In this document: positions 24,440 to 36,300 of the stretch, in pieces
Layout of the letters: each line of letters begins with the position of its first letter
Numbering within the stretch: position 1 is the first letter of the stretch
Source of the DNA: Amblyomma americanum
Taxonomy: Eukaryota > Arthropoda > Arachnida > Ixodida > Ixodidae
Assembly (NCBI RefSeq): GCF_052857255.1
Contig: NC_135500.1
Coordinates: forward strand, 161,709,189-161,773,188
DNA: 64,000 bases
Direction of reading: 5' to 3'
The notes under the pieces: model-generated
The model's database searches: none
What the model saw: only the letters and a program-made list of their open reading frames with translations
What the model was told of the DNA's origin: nothing
Translations under genes and position numbers: made by a program

Positions 24440-24795
24440 ACATCATGAGAGTTTTTTAGAAACTATGACACCAAAGTACGTACAGATCTTGACATCTGGA
24501 GGCACGTGTACCACAATACGTGTGAGGGAGTATACTGGGATATATTTTCTTGTGATGTGGCGCAATACAAATTTTTTTCGGCGCTTGCTTCAATTCCCAA
24601 ATAAGTGGACCAGTATCTGCTGCGCGATATTTGAGCAATGAATCATGATTCATTACAGATTATATATTCTTCAAAATGACAATGTCATCTGTACAAAGTT
24701 TCACGACGCATGTTTCGGAGTAACATCTGCCAAAACACTGATATTAAAATAACAATGGCCCCAGCTCCATACCCCGCGGAGCACCTCAAGTAACA
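24440..24795 (-). pseudogene. LINE reverse-transcriptase fragment (motif B'-C region)
   Basis: On the minus strand the segment from about 24788 begins GAPRGMELGPLLF, matching the GVPQGSVLGPLLF signature of LINE RTs. It continues with CTDDIVIL, which corresponds to the FADD catalytic box with the first two residues changed. Further down, in another frame, CTYFGVIVSK matches the YKYLGV element just after the catalytic core. Several stops and frameshifts separate these pieces. The order and spacing match a CR1/Jockey-type RT. It is a dead fragment, and neither the 5' part nor the 3' end of the element is visible nearby. Confidence 0.7.
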
Positions 24796-24799
24796 TGGC

Positions 24800-25145
24800 G
24801 CGCATTGAAACACGAAGTTTTGACCAAAACAAACTATTCTTCATTCTTTTTTCTCGGCACGCGTAAATTCAACCTTCGATGCCAAAATTTTTTCAAGTAC
24901 AAAGGTAAAGCTTCTAGCGATGCGGAAGCGTCAATGGGTTGTAAGACTTTCTTTGCTATGTGCCCTTCAGGTGCACTTCGAGGGAACAATGTATGAGTGC
25001 GGCCTCACTATTGTAACGGCGACATTGGCGGATGCCAATTTTGTGACCGATGAATGGTACACAGTTAGCCTCTCGGGCCTTCCGAAACAAATTGCTCGAG
25101 CTCTACTTGAACATATCGTCGGCGGCGCGGTCCTGAGTTGCTAGA
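24800..25145. other. No recognisable gene
   Basis: Two short plus-strand frames (24805-24996 and 24920-25144) show no known motif. The segment lies between a LINE scrap and a SINE. Confidence 0.35.
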
Positions 25146-25149
25146 AGGA

Positions 25150-25398
25150 AATTAGAAATAGGTTTTTCGGGAAGGAAATGGCGCACTATCTCTCACATAT
25201 CGGCGGACACCTGAACTGCGTCGTAAAGGAAGGGATAAAGGAGGGACTGATATAAGAAATGAAGAAAGAGGTGCCGTAGTGGAGGGCTCCGGAATAATTT
25301 CGATCACCTAGGGATCTTTAACGTGTGCTGACATCGCTCAGTACACAGGCGCCTTTGCGTTTCGTCTCCATCTAAACTGCTGGAAGAACGCAGTAGCC
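25150..25398 (-). mobile_element. Ruka-like SINE, minus strand, head degraded
   Basis: Read on the minus strand it carries the same core as the 16-kb SINE (GTTAAAGATCCCTAGGTGATC, then TTATTCCGGAGCCCTCCACTA) and the same tail ending GCGCCATTTCC. The tRNA-like head is scrambled: a 12-nt insertion lies near 25377-25388, and beyond it no B or A box can be recognised. The adjacent plus-strand LINE 3' end may have truncated it. Confidence 0.8.
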
Positions 25399-25451
25399 AG
25401 ATTTGACCAGGTGGATCTCAAGATGGCTTTTGTAGACCTCCATAAGTGTCA

Positions 25452-25765
25452 CGTTAAGAGACTCGAAGCGGGCAGAGTTGGTGAGGAAACAAACGCGTGT
25501 TAATGACATCCTAGTCAAAATCAAGAGGAGAAATGGGCTTTGGCAGGGCATCTAATGCGAAGGCAAGATAACCGCTGGTCCTGTTTCAAGCGAAGACAAG
25601 CGTAGCAGGGGGCGGCAGAAACTTAGGTTGCGGATGAGATAAACCAGTCTGCGGGGATACTGTGGCCGCACCTGGCAAGGGGCAGGGTTAATTGGAGAGA
25701 CATGGAAGAGGTCTTTGTCCTGTGTTGGGTGTATTCAGGTTTATGATGATTATGATTGTGCATAA
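25452..25765 (+). pseudogene. LINE 3' end (endonuclease-reverse transcriptase type), copy 1
   Basis: It is colinear with the copies at 45.1 and 46.8 kb: GGAAACAAACGCGTGTTAATG, AGGCAAGATAACCGCTGGTCC, then GGTTAATTGGAGAGACATGG and an ATGATTATGATTG tail. The translation is the conserved C-terminal tail found after the RT domain in RTE-like LINEs (WRDM..A..LQWV). Stops are frequent. 5' truncation to a few hundred bases is the usual product of target-primed reverse transcription. Confidence 0.75.
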
Positions 25766-28700
25766 CAATGATTAGTCCTGGTACTCCCACAAAATGCGGC
25801 CAGTGGTCGTCATACATTTACACCAGGACACATTCTTTCAGCGTGGTCGTTGTTGAAATAGAAGAATGATCACCCATAAGTGTACTTTGTTTTTTCACGT
25901 TCTCCACCTTGCAGGACGAATTAGAGACATTGGCTTTCCATTTCATTGCATCATGTCCTTCTTCACAATGGCATTACACGATCCGAAATGCAAGGAAGAA
26001 CCGAGGAAGTGTCCCTAAAATTAGCTTGAGAGACAGATCAATGTTTTGCACACTTAAGCATGGTGTAAGGCTCTGAGAGAAAGGCAGGATTCGTATTTAG
26101 TCAGGGCTAGCGCCGCACGCAGGGTATCTGATACGCCACTCAAGTTTTCCCAACAAATGGACATGCGCTCTGCAGCTGTGGCGAATTGTAACGCCCCGAT
26201 ACTGCAGCGAAGAATTTCCGGCAATGGTCTGGAACACCTCAGAAATTTTGAGGCCGGCTGCAGGCAAATTTTGATTTCCGCACATTGTGTACAATTTTTA
26301 ACCCATGCTGCTGCATTAATGTTTTACAATATTATTTTAGGCGCTGAGTTCAAATTGTTCATTCTTGACTTATATCTTTTAAGTACAAAATTTAGCCTCA
26401 ATCACAAAAGATTAGCTCCCTAGTGCCCAATTTAAATTCCAACTTGTGTGTAATATATTCGTCGTTATTGAGCACTCCTTTTCACAGTATTGTTTTCTTC
26501 TGATAGCGCAACGCGGAGTTTGTCTACAGAATTTGCTTCCTTGTTCACTTTTTCGCAACAATAATTCGTACTTTGATGGCTGAATCAAATAATACTGCCC
26601 AAGGTTGCCGTTTCGCGAGGCGTCACTTCGGCCTTCTCTCCACGCACTCAGATCTGCCGTTGTCTCTCTGCTGCAGCTTGGGACGGCTGTGGTCGCTACA
26701 GGATGTCGCGAAACGGAGTTCGTGGACCTAAACGCAACTACTTTGCAAGCTTCCCCTAAATTAAGGAATCGGTACTTTGTTAACTGCTTTAATGTGAAGA
26801 CCTTCGCAACGTATGGCGAGATGAACCTCTTCCTCTGGAGGGCTTGCGAGCTTTTCTAAAGATTTTCAAACGGCGCTGAGTTCTCCGCACATAGCCAACA
26901 CACCTACTAAGAGTCGGCATCACTATAGAAACAGTACGAAATCATGACCAACAGTGCCGCCATAGCGAACTCCGCGAGGCGTCCTCGGCAACAGTGGTGA
27001 GAGCTTAGCCAATATCTGCTTGGCTCTTCACGGCACGCTCGATGATTGCACACACTTTGAACCCAGTTGCAAGAAGCAAACAATAAACTATGTTTAATGT
27101 TTTTGGGCTTGAACGTACATCACATTTGATTTTTCTTGCGCTTAAGTGATAAAACTGCATTAACGCGATCATTTTTATGGTGTGATTTGAATACACTGAC
27201 TTCTAGAAAATTGCGAGTCTGAGTTTTTCAAAGCAGTGAATGTAGATGGTCACTACTTGGTTTCTGATTTGTTGCCTCATATTCTGCGAAGAGTCGCCTG
27301 ATTTCAGCATATTTAACCTTATCTGGTTTTGAATGCTAATTCCTTGCCTGCATCTGTTTCCTCATTCGATAATGCAACTCTCAGCTGGGGTGTAATGCCG
27401 CACAAAACGTTTAGCTCACGCCGAAATGATACGGGAGCGGTTGTATAATTTGGCTCGTACGGCCGCCTCTGCGACGTTCGTGACCACATTTGGCAACGCA
27501 AGCTCGAAACGTAAAGACAAACCATCTATTGTCTTCGTAAGTTATCGCGGTTGTGCAGGCTTTTTCGCCGCAGTAAAAAAATAAGCAAAAGCACGGCGGG
27601 CACTTTGTTTTCCTAACGGCCGGTTGCTCAAGCAGCAGCACCCAGCTAGGCATCGAATGCCGTTTGTTTCTTGCTGTTTCTATGCGCACAGTTTCTTTTC
27701 TCCTTCGCATGCAGCGTCGGATATTTACGGAGTGAACGTGACATGGCCCGTCCGCCGTTCGATTAGCGAGCGGCAGCTTCTCGGTTGTCCATTCCGAGGC
27801 AGGGATGGGTGGGGGGGGGGGGAAGCTTTTCTACTACGAAACGAGCAGCCATCTTGCTATTTTCTCTTGGACATTTGATGCCGGCAGTTTTGGGAGCTCG
27901 GCCGGAGGGATTCTAGTCCAATTTTATTATGCTGCTTTCTGTAATAAGTTTTCGACTTATGTCGGTTGGAATTCCGGCGAGATATCTTTATCGCCGTGTT
28001 CGTGTTTTTTTTATAATTTATGCAGGATAAAAATTTCAGAGCTTGTGTATGCACGCGCCACGACGGGAATGGTCTGAACTTCATTCAAAATGAAGAACAC
28101 GCCATTTGCGGCATTTTGGCAGTCACCTAGCACGCTTCACTAAATATGCATACGTGCCTTTGATTGCGACCACAGATTTTAAGCGTGCATTGATATGCGC
28201 ACTGTGGAGGTTGCTTGTAATGTCCTCGAGCATGCGATTCATTATGAAAAAATGCTGAAAGGCGCTTAAATTTTCATCAAATATTATTGATCGCGATTTA
28301 TTGAAAAACAAAAAGCCTTGGTATCTCCGTAGAGAATACATAAAGTGCCAGAATATGGACGATATTACTTCCATTCTTGCTCTGGTTTGTATCGCAATTT
28401 GAAGGAGTGTGAACTCCATACAAACCATAAAAACCGCCGTGAATTGCCTCGTATTCACTGCATTTTGATTTTTTTCGGGAGATGCAATAAAACTTTGCCC
28501 ACCTAAACAAGAAAATGAGGAACACTAGGCGAGCAAATACCGGTCACCATAGCCATAGTGCTACCTTAAAGTTAGGCAGCCAACAGTAGGTCCCCGGCGA
28601 AAACATAGCGCGCGTATTCGCAGTGAAGAAATGCATTATCAGCTAAATAAATTTACTACGGAATCCGAGAGTTCTGTTGGCAGGCATAGATCAAAAGCAA

Positions 28701-31700
28701 TAAATCGTGCAATGCGCATTGCTTTGAAACAGTATGCATCACTAACTGAGAGGGAGCTGCGCTACAAAGTAACTTACGAGAAAGAGAGAGCTTTTAGAGC
28801 GTGCTTTCTCTGCTTATTCACAGTGATCTTGTTTTCCAACCTCCTTGTTTCGGTGTATAGGTGGTGAAAATAATTTTAAAACACATAAACACTTACAAAA
28901 TGTTGTGCTGGCAGTGCACGAGTGCATGTTGTTAGCAGTGCATGAGTGAGCCGCAAGGAACATACCTTTATTGCATCTGAAGTTAGAACTAGTAGTGGAA
29001 CTTGGCACTGGTGGGCACGACGGAGGAACTTTCCCAAACCGATATATGAGAGACAGTGTTTAGTCCACATATAAGAGTACTGAAGTCCTCAGGCTTTTTA
29101 CAGACACAGGTGTGTAATTAGAGAAATTAGGAATTAGTGCTTGGTATTTCAACATCAAGACTTTGAAATAAATATTTGATTCGATAATCCTCAAAGACCT
29201 TCAAATTATTTAAGTTCGAAGAATCCCGTATTGTCTCAATACAAGCTACTAGCGTGTCCCAAAAACACGTGATTTACTTACGGTTCCGAATTCATCAACT
29301 ATATATGTATATATTTTTATCTTTCACCCGTGGCCGACGACTACAGAGAATTGTTCCGCACAATTGTGTGCGCCGTGCAGCAAGTTTTTTTTTTTTTTGC
29401 ACGGTGGTGCTCAGGGATGCAATGTATTTGCAATGTATTTTCTTGCCAGCTGTGTTAAAAACGTTAATAAAAATTGTGAATTAAGCTCACAGAACTTGAC
29501 TGTATTGGTGACGCGACTTATGGTCGCAATCTTATGATCTTCACGCTGCGTGTGGTATTGGAGCAGTTAGGAATTTACTCATGCGGAACTTTCTTGACGT
29601 GCAAAAGTTTTATGGATTCGTCTGTTTGGTTCGCTTTCATGTTTTAGTGAAGACACAAGACACTGACTTTGTTCTATGAAATGACAAATACTGACCTGCA
29701 GGATAAGTGTAAAAGACAAAGAGCATCATTGTCCCTGGTTACGCTCTCCAGAGGTTGAATTTCATCCTGGAAGGCTCCTTTCTTACATGTAGTTAGCGCA
29801 GGAGAGCGTTTTGCAGCAGTGATAAGCGAGACACGAAGCTTGTCTTCTCCACACTCTTTGCTGGATGCGCAGAATGCGACCGCAGCACTGGATTACATGA
29901 CCGGCAGGACCGCAAGAAATAAGGTGCATCAAGTGCTGCAGCGAGGCATCCGACCCCCACAGGACTCCCGACAGACTCATTTAAACCGTTCCTCGCGCAT
30001 TCTAACATAAAGCAGAAATATATTTTCAACCAAGAAACAAATGGCCAGCGCGGTTGCGGCGGAGCGGTGGTCGCCAGGATTCCTGCCGAGAGCACTACGA
30101 GCGTTGCTTCGGCTCATTTGACCCTTTTTGCCCTTTGAACGTAGAAAGGCTACGCACGAGTTCTGTCGGCCCAAATGGCTGTACCGTAGCGAAACCGCAA
30201 AACCGCAACGAATGGAGACGCGGCACTTCAGAAAAAGTTAAACAAAGAAGAAACTATCCGGGCACTTTTTTTTTTGTTCACGCGAAACCAGCCTTCTATC
30301 TCATTAAATATTTCGCGACATAGAAAAGGCAGACGACGAAGCAATTCTTCAGTTTTGTTTTTTTTTATTTGTAAGGAGTATTTTATTTTAGCTGCGTATA
30401 ACCGCATTAGAGAACCGTGAGCCCGAAACGACTTTTAAAAAGCAATGCTTCATGTCACGCAGCTTGTAATGGCTGTTTATGTAGTTTTGAAATTGTCTTT
30501 CGTACTCAGAATAAGCGAATTTTTCAGAGATTTCCTGACCTCTCTATATCCATGTGGACAACGTCGCATAGGCAGGTGCCTGCACGAACGCCTTTAGGAG
30601 CATGAAAAGTCGCTTTAACCTCCACTTCGTCCGTATTAGTTGAACATCGCAAAACCTGAAAAACCAATTTTTATTTGGAGCATACATTGGTTTTGTATTA
30701 CCACAAAGATCCCTTGTGCGGGAAATCATAGAGACCTGTCGTATCTACCAAGAAGCAGACGCGTGTGTGCGAATCAGGTTTTTGTGGAATTTGCTGAGCA
30801 TCGTAATTTGGCTCTTGCTGCAAGAAGCACGCCTGGAGCAGTATCACAATGCTTCATTTGAGGTGTCCTCCCCATCCTTCTCGTTAACTAAGAAGCGAGC
30901 GTGCTCCGCGGTGTAATGGTGTTTAATGGTGTATTTTCAAATATAGACGCTGCCTGTAAGCTCAACGGTCACCTGTCCTTCTTTTCTTTTTGCTCAGTTT
31001 CTTGCGCTGTTACTGTTGCTTCAATATCCATTCCTGCCTCTGCCACTGCACTGTGTTGTTAAAGTCAGGACATGAAGCCCGTGCTCAGTGTGCTTGGGGA
31101 AAAAGTCAATATGTTCAGCCAGGCGCTTGACGCACAGTTTTCTTTAGATATTTAAAGCCAGTTCCGAGACACTGTCTTCATGCCGCGTTAAACTTAATTT
31201 ACCGGAGATACTAGTTCGGTTTTGGATAACGTACGCACTTTACGACACAAGTGCCCAAACGACCGTTGCTCAGACCAGAACGATCTTCAGCTTTGGGATA
31301 TAAACGCAGTTTCGTCAAAGGAAGACGTGGCGACATAGTTGATAATAATTATTACTCTTTTAGGCGAGAATGCTACATTAGCGTGTTCATTGCCAAATGC
31401 TGTTTCTATTATACAGCGTGATTTTTTCAGTCAAACTGCCAAATTTTGTTCGGCCTATAACTCATGAAGGGAGGCAGCCTTCACCCATTTCACAAGTCGG
31501 GCATCACAAAAAGTCAAAGAACATTAATGAGTCGTTCTGCAATTAGTCCTGAATCGCAGTTAACTCAACATTCTGCCCTTCTGAAAACCATGACACTGTG
31601 AACAAATTTTGGTGCTAACCACTGCGATGGGTGTCTATACCAATAAAGCATCATTGCTAGCACATTTACTCGAATCTGATGCGATTTTAGCAAAGAAAGA

Positions 31701-31940
31701 CAAAATGCTTTGTCGACACATATAGCTGCCAATGACAACCTTGATTTTTAATTCTGTTTAGTTTTCGTTTTTAGAAATGCTGCAACGATAAACAGAAGCA
31801 AATAAAAATTATGTGACTAGCCTGGCACCATCAACGCCAACGTATATTGTCTTTAACGCGCCTTCTTCTACTGCAACGAAAGATATATTTTTTTAGATGG
31901 ATTGCTCGCAATTTTTCACTCCTCTCTCTGGGGACCTGTT
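25766..31940. other. Long stretch without recognisable gene
   Basis: About 6 kb of sequence in which I recognise no gene. The largest frames are 28123-28458 (-, 111 codons) and 29793-30095 (-, 100 codons), both without motifs. A 12-G tract lies at 27811-27822, and an 11-bp inverted repeat (CCGTTTCGCGA) at 26608-26618 and 26706-26716. Host exons too short or divergent to recognise could be hidden here. Confidence 0.4.
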
Positions 31941-31942
31941 TT

Positions 31943-32740
31943 CAGGAGGAGGAAGAGGAGGATGAAAGGCGCAGAGGTTAACTGGTAGAACACACCAGTT
32001 TGCTACGGGTCATCTGCATTTTGCCTTCTGACGAAATAAGTGTTTTGCAATCCAAGACCCTGCACTGGGCGAAAGGGATCGGGGGGGGGGGGGGGAGGGG
32101 ATATGAAGGTAGGGAAGAAAATGAAGTGATAAGAAAAAGAAAAAGGCGAAAAGACCTGTGCAAATTCACAGGCTGTCGTGCACGCCCTGTGCTCTAAAGA
32201 GCTGCAGGAGGGCCTGGCAGGCCCTCACCGCCGCTGATCGCCGCGGTCAGTGTCCAAGTACCTTCACCTCCGTTAGCTTGCGTGAATATATATGTTGCAG
32301 CGCACGGCGTAGAGGATGTCTTACAGAACTGTAGCTGGGCATTCACAAAGAATATGAGATATGGTCTCTTCGCAGCCAGAGATGTCACATGCAGGGTTAT
32401 AAGCCATGCCGATCACAGTAGAGTAATGGTTTGTGAATGCGTCACCAAGCCAGAGGCGACACAGTAAAGTTGCCTCACGTCGTGGTAGGACGGGTGGAAG
32501 CCGTAGCTTCAGGCCAGGGTCCAGGGATAATATGCACGGGTTTGAAAGCTTTCCGGAATTTCACAACGCAAGCGTGATCTCCGGCTCCAGTGTTCAAAGC
32601 CTACCCGCCGACTCTCGTGATGGGGATGGGCACAAAATCGCCCTCGTGGTGAGCAATTCGAGCAGTCTCGTCCACGCGCTGGTTGCCTGCGATGCCGCTG
32701 TTTTCAGATTACGCGTTTTTCTTTTCATCTACACATTGTA
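31943..32740 (-). pseudogene. LINE C-terminus: RNase H end plus C-terminal Cys motif
   Basis: On the minus strand from about 32700 the sequence reads GIAGNQRVDETARIAHHEG, matching the end of a LINE RNase H domain (the usual form is GIPGNE.AD). It continues with LDPGLKLRLPPVLPRREATL and GDAFTNHYSTVIGMAYNPACD, then CEETISHILCECP, a zinc-ligand C...C...H...C tail common in I/Jockey-type LINEs. In-frame stops follow, and a pyrimidine-rich 3' end (CTCCTCTTCC on the minus strand) ends near 31943. It is distinct from the LINE at 21 kb, since the motif sequence and tail differ. Confidence 0.8.
32081..32100 (+). repeat. G15-A-G4 homopolymer tract
   Basis: Fifteen consecutive G's followed by A and GGGG, inside the 3' untranslated part of the minus-strand LINE (a C tract on the LINE sense strand). 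Confidence 0.9.
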
Positions 32741-32759
32741 GAAGAGAAAGGCAGGGGAG

Positions 32760-33485
32760 TTAGTAGCTAAACTCTACGCGTTCATTAGCCGGCATTAAGA
32801 GAAGGTAGGCAACTTGCGGAATTTTATGAGGATCACACAACAGTGCCGGTTGCCGTTGTATTTCTAGAGCCATAAAGTTCGCGGTAGCACGTACCTTATA
32901 TTCTTTTTCTATAAGCATTGAGTGCTAACACATATTCATGACTATGTAGGTTTATTGGGACAGTCTCTCGTATCTTCAATGCTTGAAAAGATTGCAATCT
33001 TTCAAAGACTAAGACCTCTTTAATAAATCTCTCCTCTGTTCCGCTTTTAAAAACAGCAGCTTGTACTGTTACTGATAGTGCCGAAATGGCATGACTGTTT
33101 TGAGTATTTTGAGCCCATTTTTTTACCTGGGATCATTCTGCAACACCACAACACTATGAATTATCTAATATAAAGTTTTTATCAGACGTAACAACAATAC
33201 CGGATTTGAGAATCATATAGTGAGCACAATATTTTGAAAATTAAACGCGTGAAGAACAATTCTGTTTGGCTCATTTGCAATGCTTATTCTAGAATGCAGC
33301 AAGATTCAGAACTTAGGAGAAAGGCTGCACTAAGAACTGGAAGGAAGAAAATACATTACTCGGAAGAAGCGTTACTGACAATTCCGCCCAGTCAAGGAAA
33401 AAAACACTTCAAATGTATTAAGCCACTGATTAACACCGCAGATTGCAATCGCTAGCGATTAACGCATGAGTGAGGGAGGAAAAGC
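32760..33485. other. No recognisable gene
   Basis: AT-rich, short frames only. It lies between a LINE end and the truncated 3' side of a gypsy element. Confidence 0.4.
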
Positions 33486-33489
33486 AAAA

Positions 33490-33830
33490 AGGGGATGGTG
33501 TATTGCTGGATACAAGCGTGGACGACATACGTTGGTGGTAAATAAGGATATGAAAGATGCGCCCCTCGAGAAAATGGCGGAAGTGCTTCACAGGCATACT
33601 TTGCCAGCAGTTCTCGTCCAAAGGTGCTGTAGCGGGGCTCCGGGGCGCAACTTTCTTCGAAAGAAGGCTATGCGCTGCGAAGCATGAGTGAATAATTGCT
33701 GAAAAACCACGCCGACAGCTTTGTCCGATGCATCAAGCATGACGGACGTGGCGGCGCCACATTTTCGCTGGACCAGGAGCGTCAGGCGGCAGTGGCATCT
33801 TGGATGTCGCTAAACGCGTAATCAGCGGTA
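33490..33830 (-). pseudogene. Ty3/gypsy RNase H remnant
   Basis: On the minus strand, following the RT, VMLDASDKAVG (about 33700-33740) matches the first catalytic block of gypsy RNase H. KHFRHFLEGRIFHILIYHQ (about 33535-33590) matches the KHFRHFLEGR.F..LTDHK block, with the catalytic TDH changed to IYH. Frameshifts separate the two. Homology stops near 33490 and no integrase follows, so the element is truncated on its 3' side. Confidence 0.8.
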
Positions 33831-34700
33831 TCGGTCCAAACAAGAAGAGCAGACAGCTTTCTGGGGCCCGAGAGGAGGTCGTGGAAAGGCTGCAGTATGG
33901 CGCCGCAGCTAGGAGATAGGAGCCGGTAATAGCTGGCGACGCCAAGAAATTCGCGCAGTTGTCTGGTAGTCGTGGGCCGAGGAAACTGACTGGTGGCAGT
34001 GACACGGGCCGGTAGCGGGCGAGTGCCTTGGCGTTGACGCGAGGATCGAGAAAGTCCATCTCTGCTACATTGGACTCGATTTTGGGGCCGTTTACGACAA
34101 GGAGAAAATTGCTGAGTCTTGCCAGCACATAACGCAGGTAGAGCTTGTGCGCCTCTGCTGCGGCGCTGAAGACGAGGTTGACATCAGTAAAAGAGCATGT
34201 CAAACCGCATAGGACTTCGTCAACAAGGCACTAAAAGCTATGCGCCACATTGCGAACACCGAAAGGCATGCAGAGATATTCAAACATGCAAAAATGCATC
34301 ATAATGATAGCCTTCGGAATATCCGACTGCTCCACAGGAGTCTGCAGATATGCCTTCACAAGGTCGACCTTGCTGAAGGTGGTGCAGCTATATTTGGGGA
34401 ATCGGGTTGTGGTCAGGGAGTGTGGATTTGTAACAGCGCGGTAATCGTCGCACGGGCGCCAGTCGCCAGTCTTTTTCGGCAGCACCCACACTCTTGAGCA
34501 GGGACAGATAAAGCCAAGGTTCAGGGTATCCCAAATTCTTGTTTGGTGACACTTAGGCGATCTGGTGCGAGATGAAGTGCGTGAGCAAACACGGGGGGCC
34601 AAGTGGTCACAGTATGATGGCTCACGCTGTGAGCGATCGGCGCTTGAAGGAACCGTGGTCGGAAGACATCCGGAAACTCGCCTAGTACGCCGGATCAAGA
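33831..34700 (-). pseudogene. Ty3/gypsy reverse-transcriptase remnant
   Basis: The frame at 34231-34698 carries VLPKKTGDWRPCDDYRAV (residues 72-89), TFSKVDLVKAYLQTPVE (motif A, about residues 107-123) and MPFGVRN (motif B, residues 144-150), unmistakably Ty3/gypsy RT. The next frame (33733-34203) continues with the AEAHKLYLRYVLARLSNF and LVVNGPKIESNVAEMDFLDPR blocks. The catalytic YxDD box has become FTDV at about 34180-34192, so the second Asp is lost. Together with the frame break at about 34205-34230, this makes it non-functional. Confidence 0.9.
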
Positions 34701-34834
34701 GTCGGGAACGGCACTGTGCCCCTGGAGGAGCCGACGGGATGGAGCGCGGAAGAAAACGCCTTGGACTGCTAAGCTCGTTTCAGAATCCAAGATGCTGTTT
34801 TGCCGCATGTCAGCTAAGAGCCGGCAGTGCCATA

Positions 34835-35095
34835 GGAGGTCGGTGCCGATTATTGGCGAGCGAACGTCTGTGATAACAAAGATGAAGCAAAAGGTACGTC
34901 GGAGCGTGATCCCATGACTCACTGACTTCTGATAATATGCTGATATGGTCCGTCCGTTCAATTCGGTTAGATGATGAAAGTCTGAAGGACGGCGTTTTTC
35001 GACCAACTTAGGAGGAAGGACAGACCTCGGCCACAGTGTCGATGACGGAGTGGACCTTGGCAACACGATTGATGACGTGGAAGAGGCGACTAGAA
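34835..35095 (-). pseudogene. Ty3/gypsy aspartic protease remnant
   Basis: Upstream of the RT on the minus strand, RLFHVINRVAKVHSVIDTV corresponds to the protease active-site block, with the catalytic DTG read as DTV (35032-35040). The following frame contains ISAYYQKSVSHGITLRRTF and TDVRSPIIGTDLLWHCRLLA, matching the PIIGADFL flap/C-terminal block of tick and insect gypsy proteases. Loss of the catalytic glycine and a frameshift indicate inactivation. Confidence 0.75.
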
Positions 35096-35109
35096 CGGAA
35101 GCCGAGAAC

Positions 35110-36105
35110 ACCTGTCGCCTTCAGTGTACGGCCGGACCGTTTCATGCATAGGCGCAGGGCTGGCGGCATTGCCATGCACTAGAGCCGAAACGGCGGCGGT
35201 ACTAGGAAAGGGTCTCAGAGGGCGGAGAACGGCAGCCATGAGTACCGGGGCTGGAACGGCGAGATGGAGACGAGGAACGCGGCTGTCGTGTTCGAAGGGC
35301 AGAAACGTCTGCTGTAAGCCAGGCGAATTGCCGAGTGAGTTAATTCCTCGTTAGCAGTGTTGAGACGCGCATAGGAGTCGTTAGCAGCAACACTAAGTTA
35401 CTGAGAGACATCAAGGCGATAAATTGTGGCCGCGGAGGTGAAACCGACGTCCGCGATCTACCGACCAGCTAAGCCAGAAATTCCGGGCTCCGACGCACTA
35501 AGGATCATACGCACCTGCAGATGCAGGGGCTGCAGGAAGAGTTCCCGCAGGAGAGCGCTGTCGGTGGAAGTAGACAGATCTCGAGCAAGGGCGGTCATGC
35601 GACGCAACAGCTTTGAAGGCTTGTGATCTCCGAGATCTTCGGAAGTAAGAAACTGCTGTAGACGATGTAGTGGCGTTTCAGACAACGCCGGATGAACGCC
35701 GCCTAAAGATGATTGTAAGGGCGATCGGCAGGCGTAGAGCGTAGGTCGCCGCGAACAACCGCAGGAGTGGTACGCGCGTGTGCACCGATTACTTAGTCGA
35801 CCATGGTAACCTCCGAATTGATACAATGCCACTGTAGCAAGGCTTCGATTGTGCAAAACCAAAGATCGGAGTCCTATGAACAGAAGACGAGGAGCTTGAG
35901 AGCGGAGACCAAGGACTTACGAGGCGGTGGCGTACGAGGGGATGGAGACAGTATCTGCGTGTAGGAATTCATGGCCTTTTTTTTTGACTTACACGATGAA
36001 AGGCAGACATGGTCTCGAGCTCCGAATGGCACTAGGCCTATTGAAGTGGCTTTAGCGAGCACAGGTCAGGAGCACAGAGCGAAGGCTCTAAGTCCGGGGC
36101 CACCA
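35110..36105 (-). pseudogene. Ty3/gypsy gag remnant
   Basis: From about 35870 on the minus strand, DLWFCTIEALLQW matches the conserved gag opening (LWF.Q.EA.F). PLHRLQQFLTSEDLGDHKPSKLLRRMTALA (split here as PLHRLQQFL and LGDHKPSKLLRRM; about 35590-35680) matches the typical capsid block. LLRELFLQPLHLQVRMILSAS follows it. A stop lies between the first two blocks. The C-terminal nucleocapsid part toward 35110 is too decayed to show a zinc knuckle. Order gag-protease-RT-RNase H is as expected for this superfamily. Confidence 0.8.
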
Positions 36106-36109
36106 AATC

Positions 36110-36300
36110 TGTAGAGAAGAGCTGCAGACACTGGTCGTTGTCTGATTTCCAGAAGTAGAATTAACAGGGCCCGCTCAGCCGAATGGGAACGGGGCAGCAT
36201 GCCGCCGACATTCGTTTGTACTGCCAGAAAAAAATAAATGTTCTTGCGCCTTGGGGCTTGCTACCTCCTGTGACCGGAGCGAGCACGATTGCACGCTACA
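36110..36300 (-). mobile_element. 5' LTR of the gypsy element (191 bp) and adjacent primer-binding site
   Basis: Reading the element's own (minus) strand, this interval begins TGTAGCGTGC and ends CTTCTCTACA. The ends are therefore TGTAG...CTACA, a 5-bp inverted repeat of the TG...CA type. Three to four bases later comes TGGTGGCCCCGG (about 36095-36106), where a primer-binding site should lie, and then gag. An AATAAA-like signal (AAATAAATG on the plus strand near 36231) is on the wrong strand. No second LTR was found near 33.5 kb. Confidence 0.6.

Noticed and set aside
26608..26716. 11-bp perfect inverted repeat CCGTTTCGCGA about 90 bp apart
   Set aside because: About one such pair is expected by chance in a window of this size.
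31405..31460. Possible MITE end (TACAGCGTGATTTTTTCAG)
   Set aside because: It vaguely resembles the TACAGGGTG-type ends of some arthropod elements, but no second terminus or target duplication was found.
33733..35862. Plus-strand frames across the gypsy element
   Set aside because: Antisense shadows of gag-protease-RT on the minus strand.
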